Shown in pieces: positions 23,179 through 31,455 of a stretch of DNA of 64,000 bases. The DNA comes from Pseudomonas monsensis (GTDB lineage: Bacteria > Pseudomonadota > Gammaproteobacteria > Pseudomonadales > Pseudomonadaceae), in assembly GCF_014268495.2 (NCBI RefSeq), contig NZ_CP077087.1:4979001-5043000 (forward strand). The letters run 5' to 3'. Position numbers and translations under genes: made by a program. The notes beneath the pieces were generated by a model, which saw only the letters and a list, made by a program, of their open reading frames with translations, made no database searches and was not told the origin of the DNA. Position 1 is the stretch's first letter. Each line of letters begins with the position of its first letter.

Positions 23179-24801
23179 TCACGCGCTCAGGCGAGCGGTG
23201 ACTTCATTGAGTTGCCCGGACAGGCCATGCAGGTTCTGGCTGGCCGTTTCGGTGCGCTGCACGTTGTCGAGGTTGGTGCTGGCAATCGAAGTGATCTCGG
23301 TGAGGTTGCGCGAGATGTCTTCGGCCACCGAAGTCTGCTCTTCCGCCGCCGTCGCGATCTGCCGGTTCATGTCGCGGATCGCTTCCACGGCGTGGGTGAT
23401 GCGCTCGAGCATGGCGCCGGCCTGGGTCACTTGCTCGACGCTCTCATCGCTGCGCGACTGGCCGCTGTCGATGGCTTGGGCCGCGTCCACCGCGCCGGTC
23501 TGCACGCTCTGAATGATCTGGTTGATCTCGATGATCGACTCCGCCGTGCGTTGCGCCAGGTTACGCACTTCATCGGCGACCACGGCAAAACCACGCCCGG
23601 CCTCACCGGCCCGCGCCGCTTCAATCGCCGCGTTCAACGCCAGCAGATTGGTCTGCTCGGCGATGCCGCGAATCACTTCCAGCACCTTGCCGATACGGCC
23701 GCTGTCGGCTTCCAGACGACGGATCACCGTGGCGGTGTTGGCGATTTCACCGCGCATCTGGGTGATGGAATGGATGGTGCTCTGCATGACCTTTTCGCCC
23801 TGTTGAGCGGACTGGTCGGCATCATCGGCGGCGCGCGCGGCATCGGCGGCATGGCGCGCCACTTCCTGGGCGGTGGCGGACATTTCGTTCATCGCCGTGG
23901 CCACCTGATCGGTGCGGTTGAACTGCTCGTTGGTGCCGCCGGCCATGGTCGTGGCGATCGCATTCAACTCGCCGCTGGCGCTGTCCAGATCACTGGCGCT
24001 GCGTTGCAGATGAGTGAAGGTTTCAGCAAGGAAATCACGCAGGGTATTGGCGGCTGCCGCGAGGTTGCCCAACTCGTCCTGACGGTCGTTGGCGACACGC
24101 TCAGCGAGGCGCCCGCGGCTCAACTGGGTGACGTAATCGATCAGCTTGCGGATCGGTTCGATCAGGTTGCGGTTGACCAGCCACAGGCTCAACAGACCGA
24201 TCAGCAGACCGGAGCCGAGCATCACCAGAATACCCAGCATCACGGTGTTGTTGGCACTGTCGTTGATTTGCAGCGATTGCTCGTCACCCTGCTTGCGCAG
24301 TTCGGCCACCAACGCGCTCATCTGCTCGCTGGCGGCACGGTCCACGCCTTTGACGGCGGCATCGCCAGCCGTTGGATCGGCACCGGCAGCCACGTAGGCA
24401 TCGCGCCCCTTCTGGTAGGCAGCGCCGAGCAGGCGGTGTTCTTCACGCAGGCGTTCGATGCGGGTTTTCAGCGCCGGCTCGATGCCTTTCTGGCCGGCCA
24501 GTTCGCCAAGGATGTTCTGTACATCGCGCTGGCGATCTTCGAACTGGCTCCAGTATTTGCTCAGATCCGCCGGTTGCTTGCCGCGCAGCAGGACGTTTTT
24601 CCATTCCTGCACCTGCACCTTGAATTGCAGGTTGGCTTCGTCGATCAGTTGCGAGGTGTGCAACGGACCGGCGATCAACTGGCTGTAGTTCTGTACGCCG
24701 TTGGACAGGAAGTGAAAGCAGGCCAGCGCGATCAACAGCATTGCCAGCAGGCTGCCGCTCAGCAGGGCGAGAATTTGCGCTCTCAGGGATTTTTGCAGCA
24801 T
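23179..24801 (-). CDS. Membrane methyl-accepting chemotaxis protein
   Basis: 540 residues with classical layout: TM1 (ILALLSGSLLAMLLIALACF), periplasmic sensor of about 150 residues (SQLIDEANLQFKVQVQEWKN), TM2 (NNTVMLGILVMLGSGLLIGL), HAMP (LIEPIRKLIDYVTQLSRGRL), and a cytoplasmic signalling domain with IAEQTNLLALNAAIEAARAG and GFAVVADEVRNLAQRTAES. The sensor resembles the helical-bundle ligand-binding domains of pseudomonad chemoreceptors; ligand unknown. The ATG at 24801 (MLQKSLRAQI) is preferred; an in-frame GTG at 24831 adds ten residues before the membrane helix. Neighbours are not chemotaxis genes. Confidence 0.92.
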   Translation of the reverse strand: MLQKSLRAQILALLSGSLLAMLLIALACFHFLSNGVQNYSQLIAGPLHTSQLIDEANLQFKVQVQEWKNVLLRGKQPADLSKYWSQFEDRQRDVQNILGELAGQKGIEPALKTRIERLREEHRLLGAAYQKGRDAYVAAGADPTAGDAAVKGVDRAASEQMSALVAELRKQGDEQSLQINDSANNTVMLGILVMLGSGLLIGLLSLWLVNRNLIEPIRKLIDYVTQLSRGRLAERVANDRQDELGNLAAAANTLRDFLAETFTHLQRSASDLDSASGELNAIATTMAGGTNEQFNRTDQVATAMNEMSATAQEVARHAADAARAADDADQSAQQGEKVMQSTIHSITQMRGEIANTATVIRRLEADSGRIGKVLEVIRGIAEQTNLLALNAAIEAARAGEAGRGFAVVADEVRNLAQRTAESIIEINQIIQSVQTGAVDAAQAIDSGQSRSDESVEQVTQAGAMLERITHAVEAIRDMNRQIATAAEEQTSVAEDISRNLTEITSIASTNLDNVQRTETASQNLHGLSGQLNEVTARLSA

Positions 24802-25077
24802 CGCAAGATACTCAGGACAGGGATGAGGCACGCCCGATAAGGCGTGGGATTTTGCCGGACATCCATGTCGGCGAGCCTTGGCTCTTGGCCAAGCGCGCGC
24901 AACGTAACCTAAGCGTGATCGGCGTGCCAGAGCGCTTCTTGAAGAAATTCCGACCGCCGGTAAGTCGCTGATTTGACGTCATTTTGCTGTCACACAAGCG
25001 TCATGTGACATTGCGATGATGCGGCTCAGGTGAATCCGGGAATTCCGCCCCGGACGCCCTCCTCGCAGCGAGCCTCC

Positions 25078-26100
25078 ATGAACCACAGCCTCGACCTCAG
25101 TCATCGTGATCCTGACTTGTTCGGTTTGCTCTACGGCTTTCGTTTCCTGCCCGGTGAAAAGGGCCGCGAAGTCGATTCGGCCACCGCCCTGCGCTGTCTG
25201 CAAGAAGACGGCGACAGCGGTGAATTTCTCTGGCTGCACCTGAACCTGGCCCACGCCGCGTGTGAGCGCTGGATGAAAAGCCATCTGCAATTGCCCGAAG
25301 AGTTTTTCGAAGCGCTGCACGAAGGTTCGCGTTCGACGCGCATCGAGCACGTCGATTCGGCGTTGCTGGCGGTGGTCAACGACGTGGTGTTCAACCTCAG
25401 CAGCATGGTGTCCTCGGACGTGTCGACACTTTGGGTCTGCGTGCGCAGCAAACTGATCGTCAGTGCACGCCTGCAACCGCTGCACTCGGTGGACAAACTG
25501 CGCTCGTCGGTGAAGGCCGGCGAGCGTTTTCGTTCGCCGTCGGAATTGCTCGTGCACCTGCTGCGCGATCAGGGCGAAGTGCTGACACAGATCGTGCGCA
25601 AGACCAGCATGAGCGTCGACCAGGTCGAGGACGAATTGCTTTCCTCGCGCCTGTCGACCAACCGCGCCGAACTGGGCGCCAATCGTCGCGTACTGGTGCG
25701 CCTGCAACGGCTGCTGGCGCTGGAACCGGGCTCGTTGCTGCGCCTGCTCAACCGGCCGCCGCCGTGGCTGCAAAAGGAGGACGTCAAGGAGTTGCGCAAG
25801 TCCACCGAGGAGTTTGCGCTGATCATCAACGACCTCACCGCCCTCGGCGAGCGGATCAAGTTGCTCCAGGAAGAGATCGCCGCCAACCTCAACGAACAGA
25901 GCAACCGCACGCTGTTCACCCTCACCGTGGTCACGGTGCTGGCGCTGCCGATCAACATCATCGCCGGTTTCTTCGGCATGAACGTTGGCGGTGTACCGCT
26001 GGCGACAGATCCGGAGGGGTTCTGGATTCTGGTGGCACTGGTGGCGACGTTCACCGTGATTGCCGGGCGCTGGGCATTTCGCAAGCGTGGGGACTACTAA
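25078..26100 (+). CDS. zntB: ZntB/CorA-family divalent cation transporter
   Basis: 340 residues. A long cytoplasmic N-terminal domain and stalk helix (residues 1-280), then two C-terminal transmembrane helices. The first ends in the pore-mouth signature FFGMNVGGV (GMN of the CorA superfamily with the NVGG form of ZntB), the second is GFWILVALVATFTVIAGRW. These pentameric channels move Zn2+ or Mg2+. Start 25078 (MNHSLDLSHR) was chosen over 25030. Symbol by family resemblance; the ion cannot be told from sequence alone. Confidence 0.85.
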   Translation: MNHSLDLSHRDPDLFGLLYGFRFLPGEKGREVDSATALRCLQEDGDSGEFLWLHLNLAHAACERWMKSHLQLPEEFFEALHEGSRSTRIEHVDSALLAVVNDVVFNLSSMVSSDVSTLWVCVRSKLIVSARLQPLHSVDKLRSSVKAGERFRSPSELLVHLLRDQGEVLTQIVRKTSMSVDQVEDELLSSRLSTNRAELGANRRVLVRLQRLLALEPGSLLRLLNRPPPWLQKEDVKELRKSTEEFALIINDLTALGERIKLLQEEIAANLNEQSNRTLFTLTVVTVLALPINIIAGFFGMNVGGVPLATDPEGFWILVALVATFTVIAGRWAFRKRGDY

Positions 26101-26132
26101 CCCGCTAAATACTCTGCCCCAGCACAGATCCC

Positions 26133-26223
26133 TTGCAGGCGTGAGCCTGCTCGCGATAGCGGTGTGGCAGGCACCTCTGTGTTGAATGTGCCAACCTCAT
26201 CGCGAGCAGGCTCACGCCTGCAG
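26133..26223. repeat. REPIN (GCGAGCAGGCTCAC type)
   Basis: TGCAGGCGTGAGCCTGCTCG CGAT ... ATCGCGAGCAGGCTCACGCC TGCA, with a GGTGTGGCAGGCACCT-type centre. It lies between zntB and the phosphate transporter gene. Confidence 0.9.
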
Positions 26224-26350
26224 CGGCTGTTTATTACCTTGGGATCAATGGTCAGACTAATCCCGCAAACACTGATCTGACGCAGCTTCTCTGTAATATT
26301 TAGCAACGATCATGGGCGACACTCCTTACCTCGCTCAGGATTGTCCGCTC

Positions 26351-27964
26351 ATGGCTACTCCTTCCCTGACCGCCCGCCAGGCGTCCGCCCCCAGCGGCAG
26401 ACCCGCCCTCGACAATAAAGCCAGCCCGTTCACCTACGTGATTTTTTTCGCAGTGCTGGCCATGGGGATGCTGTTCACCGCCTACAGCCTGATGCATGAC
26501 ATGCACGAGCTGGGCACCACCGTCACCACCTGGACGCCGTTTCTGCTGCTCGGCGTGGCGCTGCTGATTGCGCTGGGCTTTGAGTTCGTCAACGGGTTCC
26601 ACGACACCGCCAACGCGGTCGCAACGGTGATCTACACCCACTCGCTGCCGCCGAACGTGGCGGTGGTCTGGTCGGGGTTCTTCAATTTTCTCGGGGTGCT
26701 GCTGTCCAGCGGCGCGGTGGCGTTCGGCATCATCGCTTTGCTGCCAGTGGAGTTGATTCTGCAGGTCGGTTCGTCCGCCGGTTTCGCGATGATCTTCGCC
26801 CTGTTGATCGCGGCGATCCTGTGGAACCTCGGCACTTGGTGGCTGGGCCTGCCTGCCTCGTCGTCGCACACCCTGATCGGTTCGATCATCGGCGTCGGCG
26901 TGGCCAATGCCTTGATGCACGGGCGCGACGGCACCAGCGGTGTGGACTGGGCGCAGGCGACCAAGATTGGTTACGCCTTGCTGCTGTCGCCGCTGGTGGG
27001 TTTCGGTTGCGCGGCGCTGTTGCTGCTGGCCCTGCGCGCGTTCGTGAAGAACCGTGCGCTGTACAAGGCCCCGGAAGGCAACACCCCGCCACCGTGGTGG
27101 ATTCGTGGTTTGTTGATCGTCACCTGCACCGGCGTGTCCTTCGCCCACGGCTCCAACGACGGGCAGAAAGGCATGGGCCTGATCATGCTGATTCTGGTCG
27201 GCACCTTGCCGATGGCCTATGCGCTTAACCGCACCATGCCCGCCGATCAGGCGTTGCAGTTCGCCGCGGTGGCCGAGGTCACCCAGCAGGCGCTGATAAA
27301 AAACACCCCGCTGCCGGCCCCGGCCGATCCGCGTCCGGTGCTCTCCGATTACGTGCGCAGCAAGCAAGCGACGCCGCAACTGATCCCCGCCCTCGCCGCT
27401 CTGACCGGGCACATTGGCGAAGAGGTCAAAGGCTATGGCTCGCTGTCGAAAGTCCCGGCCGAAGCCATGGGCAACGTGCGCAACGACATGTACCTGGCCA
27501 GCGAAAGTATTCGCCTGATGGACAAGAACAAGGTCGGCAACTTCGACGCCGACACCACTGACAAACTGCAACTGTTCAAGCAGCAGATCGACAACGCTAC
27601 GCGGTTCATTCCGTTGTGGGTGAAGATCGCCGTGGCCATCGCTTTGGGGCTGGGGACCATGGTCGGCTGGAAACGGATTGTGGTGACGGTCGGCGAGAAA
27701 ATCGGCAAGACCCACCTGACCTACGCCCAGGGCGCCTCGGCGGAAACCGTGGCGATGCTGACCATCGGCGCAGCGGACATGTTCGGTTTGCCGGTGTCGA
27801 CCACCCATGTGCTGTCATCGGGCGTGGCCGGGACCATGGTCGCCAATGGCGGTGGTTTGCAGATGAAGACCATCCGCAATCTGCTGATGGCGTGGGTGCT
27901 GACGCTGCCGGCGGCGATTCTGCTGTCGGGTAGCCTGTATTGGCTGTTTACCCGGTTCTTCTGA
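26351..27964 (+). CDS. PiT-family inorganic phosphate transporter
   Basis: 537 residues, about ten transmembrane helices. The two inverted PiT signatures are present: FVNGFHDTANAVATVIYTHS near residue 80 and FAHGSNDGQKGMGLIMLILV near 265; SSSHTLIGSIIGVG and VSTTHVLSSGVAG complete the pattern. It carries metal-phosphate with protons or another cation across the inner membrane. A hydrophilic loop of about 120 residues (330-430) lies between the halves. Start 26351 (MATPSLTARQ) has AGGA about 10 bases upstream; 26312 is an alternative. Appears monocistronic. Confidence 0.9.
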   Translation: MATPSLTARQASAPSGRPALDNKASPFTYVIFFAVLAMGMLFTAYSLMHDMHELGTTVTTWTPFLLLGVALLIALGFEFVNGFHDTANAVATVIYTHSLPPNVAVVWSGFFNFLGVLLSSGAVAFGIIALLPVELILQVGSSAGFAMIFALLIAAILWNLGTWWLGLPASSSHTLIGSIIGVGVANALMHGRDGTSGVDWAQATKIGYALLLSPLVGFGCAALLLLALRAFVKNRALYKAPEGNTPPPWWIRGLLIVTCTGVSFAHGSNDGQKGMGLIMLILVGTLPMAYALNRTMPADQALQFAAVAEVTQQALIKNTPLPAPADPRPVLSDYVRSKQATPQLIPALAALTGHIGEEVKGYGSLSKVPAEAMGNVRNDMYLASESIRLMDKNKVGNFDADTTDKLQLFKQQIDNATRFIPLWVKIAVAIALGLGTMVGWKRIVVTVGEKIGKTHLTYAQGASAETVAMLTIGAADMFGLPVSTTHVLSSGVAGTMVANGGGLQMKTIRNLLMAWVLTLPAAILLSGSLYWLFTRFF

Positions 27965-27978
27965 ACAACACGGGTTCC

Positions 27979-28068
27979 CTTGTAGGCCTTCGCCTGCTCG
28001 CGATAGCGGTACATCTGTCACCTCTGCATCGACTGACAGGACGCCATCGCGAGCAGGCTCGCTACAGT
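27979..28068. repeat. REPIN (GCGAGCAGGCTCGC type)
   Basis: TTGTAGGCCTTCGCCTGCTC GCGATAGCGG ... CCATCGCGAGCAGGCTCGCT ACAG. It lies between the convergent phosphate transporter and LysR genes. Confidence 0.88.
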
Positions 28069-28084
28069 TGATCTGCGGTGTGAG

Positions 28085-28981
28085 TCAGAGCGTCGAACGA
28101 ATCACCTCGCCCAACCAATCCATGAACACCCGCACCCGCAACGGCAAATGTCGTTGCCGCGCATACAGGATTGAAATCCCCATCGCCGGCGCGGTGAACT
28201 GCGGCAGCACAATCACCAGTTCACCGGTGTCCAGGTGCGGCTGCATGCCGGTGCGCGGCACCTGAATCAGGCCGAAGCCGCCCAGACAGGCCGACTCGTA
28301 GGCATCGGTGCTGTTGACCGTGACACTGCCAGCCATCGGCAGGCGCCGTACCTGCCCGTCCTGTTCATACACAAACCCTTCCGAGCGCGAACCGAGCACG
28401 CCCACGTAATGCACCAGTCGATGCTGCGCCAGATCCTCCAGCGTCTGCGGCACGCCGTAACGTTCGAGGTACGCTGGGCTGGCGCAGTTGATCATCGGGA
28501 AGTCACCGAGGTGCCGCGCCACCACTGACTGATCCGGCTGCGCGCCGATGCGCACCACGCAATCGAAACCTTCGCTGAGCAGATCAACGCGGCGGTCGGT
28601 GCTGCTGATCTCCAATTCAAGATTCGGGTGACGCGCCATGAACCCGGGCAGCCGCGGCATGATCAGGCGTCGCGACAGAATGTTCGGCATGTCGACGCGA
28701 ATCCGACCGCTCAGCGAGGCCGGATCCTGACGAAACAAGCCCTCGATCTCGTCCATATGCGACAGCAGATCCTTGCTGCGCTCGTACAGCACCAGACCGT
28801 CCTGCGTCGCCTGCACCTTGCGCGTGGTGCGTTGCAGCAGGCGTGTACCGAGCAGGGCTTCCAGCGCCTGCACATGCTCGGACACCGTCGAGCGCGGCAG
28901 CCCCAGGCTTTCGCCGGCGAGGGTGAAACTCGACAGTTCGCTGACCCGGACGAAGGTGCGCAGCAGTTCCAGTTTGTTCAT
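28085..28981 (-). CDS. LysR-family regulator divergent from an SDR oxidoreductase
   Basis: 298 residues. HTH part LLRTFVRVSELSSFTLAGES, LGLPRSTVSEHVQALEALLG; effector domain from GRIRVDMPNILSRRLIMPRL, typical of the large DsdC/CrgA-like branch that controls a divergent oxidoreductase. Start 28981 with GGTGTCCTC upstream (weak AGGA-like site). The 120-base intergenic region holds an inverted repeat TTTATC-N11-GATAAA that fits a LysR T-N11-A site, so the probable target is the SDR gene at 29102. Confidence 0.92.
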   Translation of the reverse strand: MNKLELLRTFVRVSELSSFTLAGESLGLPRSTVSEHVQALEALLGTRLLQRTTRKVQATQDGLVLYERSKDLLSHMDEIEGLFRQDPASLSGRIRVDMPNILSRRLIMPRLPGFMARHPNLELEISSTDRRVDLLSEGFDCVVRIGAQPDQSVVARHLGDFPMINCASPAYLERYGVPQTLEDLAQHRLVHYVGVLGSRSEGFVYEQDGQVRRLPMAGSVTVNSTDAYESACLGGFGLIQVPRTGMQPHLDTGELVIVLPQFTAPAMGISILYARQRHLPLRVRVFMDWLGEVIRSTL

Positions 28982-29036
28982 GAGGACACCCGTTAATTGT
29001 TCGGCAGATCCGACCAGTGATTCCGGTTTCAGTCTG

Positions 29037-29059
29037 TTTATCACCTCATGGCGGATAAA
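29037..29059. promoter_or_regulatory. LysR-type operator, TTTATC-N11-GATAAA
   Basis: Perfect 6-base arms TTTATC (29037-29042) and GATAAA (29054-29059) separated by 11 bases, exactly the LysR-type T-N11-A geometry, midway between the LysR and SDR starts. Confidence 0.7.
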
Positions 29060-29101
29060 TAAACTTTGCTCAACACCACTCACTGCAATCGAGAATTTCA
29101 C

Positions 29102-29860
29102 ATGAATCGCAAAATCGCATTGATCACCGGTGCCAGTCGTGGCCTGGGCAAAAACGCCGCACTGCACCTCGCCGCCCAGGGCATCGACATCATTGGCACT
29201 TACCACAGCCGCGCCGATGAAGCCCAGGCGCTGGTGACTGAACTGGAACAACGCGGCGCCAAAGCCGTGATGCTGCAACTGGACGTCGGCCGCAGCGACA
29301 GCTTCGCCGATTTCGGCGTACGGATTGAGCAGGCGTTGCAAGAGACCTTCGGACGTTCGCGCTTCGATTTCCTGATCAACAACGCCGGGATCGGTGTGCA
29401 CGCGCTGTTCGCCGAGACCACGCCAGAGCAGTTCGACCTGCTGATGAACATCCAGCTCAAAGGGCCGTTCTTTCTGACCCAGCAATTGCTGCCGCTGATC
29501 AACGACGGCGGGCGCATCATCAACATCTCCAGCGGCCTGACCCGCTTCAGCCTGCCGGGCTACGGCGCCTACGCGGCAATGAAAGGGGCAATGGAGGTGC
29601 TGACCCGCTATCAGGCCAAGGAACTCGGTGCACGGCAGATCGGCGTGAACATTCTGGCGCCGGGGGCAATCGAGACTGACTTCGGTGGCGGTGCGGTGCG
29701 CGACAACTCGGCCATCAATGCGATGGTCGCCAGCAACACCGCACTGGGCCGTGCCGGGCAGCCGGACGACATTGGTGGCGCGCTGGCGTTGCTGCTGTCG
29801 CCGGGTGGCCAGTGGATCAATGGCCAGCGGGTTGAAGCGTCGGGCGGGATGTTCCTCTGA
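29102..29860 (+). CDS. Short-chain dehydrogenase/reductase
   Basis: 252 residues, classical SDR. Cofactor motif ALITGASRGLGKNAALHLA (TGxxxGxG), LINNAGIG, catalytic Ser in IINISSGLTRF and Tyr-x3-Lys as YAAMKGAMEVL. A Gly/Ala-rich end (GQWINGQRVEASGGMFL) is typical of the FabG-like group. The position after TGTY at the end of strand 2 (HSRADE) with basic residues suggests NADP(H). Substrate unknown. Start 29102 (MNRKIALITG). Likely regulated by the divergent LysR gene. Confidence 0.92.
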   Translation: MNRKIALITGASRGLGKNAALHLAAQGIDIIGTYHSRADEAQALVTELEQRGAKAVMLQLDVGRSDSFADFGVRIEQALQETFGRSRFDFLINNAGIGVHALFAETTPEQFDLLMNIQLKGPFFLTQQLLPLINDGGRIINISSGLTRFSLPGYGAYAAMKGAMEVLTRYQAKELGARQIGVNILAPGAIETDFGGGAVRDNSAINAMVASNTALGRAGQPDDIGGALALLLSPGGQWINGQRVEASGGMFL

Positions 29861-29882
29861 CACTGAAATCCGCGAACACACA

Positions 29883-29914
29883 TTGTGGCGAGGGAGCAAG
29901 CGCTCCTCGCCACA
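29883..29914. repeat. Single REP hairpin (TGTGGCGAGGGAGC type)
   Basis: TTGTGGCGAGGGAGC and GCTCCTCGCCACA fold into one hairpin with a 4-base loop. It lies between the convergent SDR and PACE genes and may also act as a transcription barrier for both. Confidence 0.8.
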
Positions 29915-29929
29915 GGTTGTAGTGCGGAT

Positions 29930-30361
29930 TTAAACCGCACGCGACATCAAGAAGCGCTCCCGCACCACGTCATAGCCCCAGTGATACACGTAGGTGTACG
30001 GCAGGAAGAACAACAGCACGCCGATGTCCAGCAGGAACGCCTGCCACAGGCTGACCGACAGCCACCAGGCAATCAGCGGCACGCCCATCACAATCAAGCC
30101 CCCTTCGAACAGCAGCGCATGGATCACGCGCACCCAAGCGGTGTGGGCGACGTTCAGGCGCGCAAGCATGCGGTCGAAGAAGCGGTTGAACACCACGTTC
30201 CACGCCAGTGCCAACAACGCGATCAGCACGGTTACCGCGCCCATGTCGAGCAGCGGTTTATCCATGATCCACGCCAGCAACGGGGTACAGATCAGGATCG
30301 CCAGCAGTTCGAAACCGATGGCTTGGCAAATTCGTTCAACGATGGATTTATTGGCAGTCAT
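29930..30361 (-). CDS. PACE-family efflux transporter
   Basis: 143 residues, four transmembrane helices as two tandem pairs, the layout of the proteobacterial antimicrobial compound efflux (AceI) family. The first helix carries the conserved membrane Glu (Glu18 in QAIGFELLAIL), equivalent to AceI Glu15, and the second repeat has IHALLFEGGLIVMGVPLIAW. AceI exports chlorhexidine and short diamines by proton exchange; the substrate here is unknown. Start 30361 (MTANKSIVER) has AGAGGAATCAGGCC upstream. It is divergent from a LysR gene. Confidence 0.9.
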   Translation of the reverse strand: MTANKSIVERICQAIGFELLAILICTPLLAWIMDKPLLDMGAVTVLIALLALAWNVVFNRFFDRMLARLNVAHTAWVRVIHALLFEGGLIVMGVPLIAWWLSVSLWQAFLLDIGVLLFFLPYTYVYHWGYDVVRERFLMSRAV

Positions 30362-30449
30362 GGCCTGATTCCTCTGTGAAGATGGTTGCCATGATCCACC
30401 TGGATACCGATACTTCATAACCAATAACCATCTACCAAGGCGATAGTTG

Positions 30450-31304
30450 ATGATTTCGCAGGAAGTGCTGCTGGCGTTCGTCCAGGCGGCGACCGAAGGT
30501 TCGTTCTCGGCGGCGGCGCGCAAACTGGGGCGCAGTCAGTCGACCATCAGCGCGGCAGTGGCCAGCCTGGAGATCGACCTCGATCTGCAACTGTTCGATC
30601 GCACCAGCCGCAAACCGAGCCTGACCCCGGCCGGCCATGTGATGCTGCAACGGGCCGAAGCGATTCTGGCGGCCAGCAGTCGCATGGAAATGACGGCGCG
30701 GCAACTGGCCGAAGGCGTCGAGCCGAAGCTGACCGTGGCGCTTTCCGATACCTACCAATCGGCGCGCTTCGAAGCGGCGCTGGTCGAGTTCGAGCAGCGT
30801 TATCCCGATCTGGAGCTGGAATGCCTGATCGCCGAGTGCGACGACCTCATCGAACTGGTCCAGCGTGGTCGCGCACATCTGGCGTTTGCCGAAATGCAGG
30901 ACAGCTATCCGCCGGACCTGGTGACCTCGACGGTGGCCGAGCGCACAGACATTGCCCTGTTCGTGAAGGACGACCACAACCTGACCGGCGTCGAAAATAT
31001 CGACCAGGCGGTTCTGCAGCAGCATCGCGAGTTGCGGCTGGCGACCATCGTCAATCCCTACGACAGCCGGGCGAAGGGCCGGGTGTGGTCCGCACCGAGT
31101 TACCTGATGCTGATGGAAATGGCCGAGATGGGCTTTGGCTGGGCGGCGCTGCCGCGCTGGCTGGTGGGGCGCTTCGGTAATGGCTCGCTGGTGGAACTGA
31201 CCGTGCGCGGCTGGCCACGACCGGTGTACGTCGATGCGTTGTGGTCGCGGATTTATCCGCCAGGGCCGGCGGGGAGCTGGTTGTTGAGCAAGATGCTGGA
31301 ATAG
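30450..31304 (+). CDS. LysR-family regulator of the PACE transporter (inferred)
   Basis: 284 residues. HTH: LLAFVQAATEGSFSAAARKL, GRSQSTISAAVASLEIDLDL; effector domain from PKLTVALSDTYQSARFEAAL. LysR genes beside PACE transporters commonly induce them. The 88-base gap to the PACE start contains distant inverted arms GATGGTT (30381-30387) and AACCATC (30426-30432). Start 30450 (MISQEVLLAF) with a weak ribosome site (AAGGCGATAGTTG). A second LysR/PACE pair occurs at 41845-43280. Confidence 0.9.
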   Translation: MISQEVLLAFVQAATEGSFSAAARKLGRSQSTISAAVASLEIDLDLQLFDRTSRKPSLTPAGHVMLQRAEAILAASSRMEMTARQLAEGVEPKLTVALSDTYQSARFEAALVEFEQRYPDLELECLIAECDDLIELVQRGRAHLAFAEMQDSYPPDLVTSTVAERTDIALFVKDDHNLTGVENIDQAVLQQHRELRLATIVNPYDSRAKGRVWSAPSYLMLMEMAEMGFGWAALPRWLVGRFGNGSLVELTVRGWPRPVYVDALWSRIYPPGPAGSWLLSKMLE

Positions 31305-31315
31305 GTGGCGCGCCC

Positions 31316-31432
31316 ATTCGCGAGCAGGCCTGGTTAATTGATACTGGCCTTACTGACCTCTTCGCGAGCAAGCTCGCTCCCACATTTGGAATGCGATCAC
31401 CTGTGGGAGCGAGCTTGCTCGCGAAGAGGCCG
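31316..31432. repeat. REPIN plus adjacent half REP (GCGAGCAAGCTCGC type)
   Basis: TTCGCGAGCAGGCCTGG (31318-31334) is a truncated unit; the complete REPIN runs from CTCTTCGCGAGCAAGCTCGC (31357) to GCGAGCTTGCTCGCGAAGAG (31428). Confidence 0.9.
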
Positions 31433-31455
31433 ACACTGCCACTGAAGGTCTCGGG

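Noticed and set aside
23212..24840. 542-codon forward frame opposite the chemoreceptor
   Set aside because: Antisense of the conserved MCP domain; no start signal.
26300..27808. 502-codon reverse frame opposite the phosphate transporter
   Set aside because: Gln/His/Arg-rich antisense translation with no known domain.
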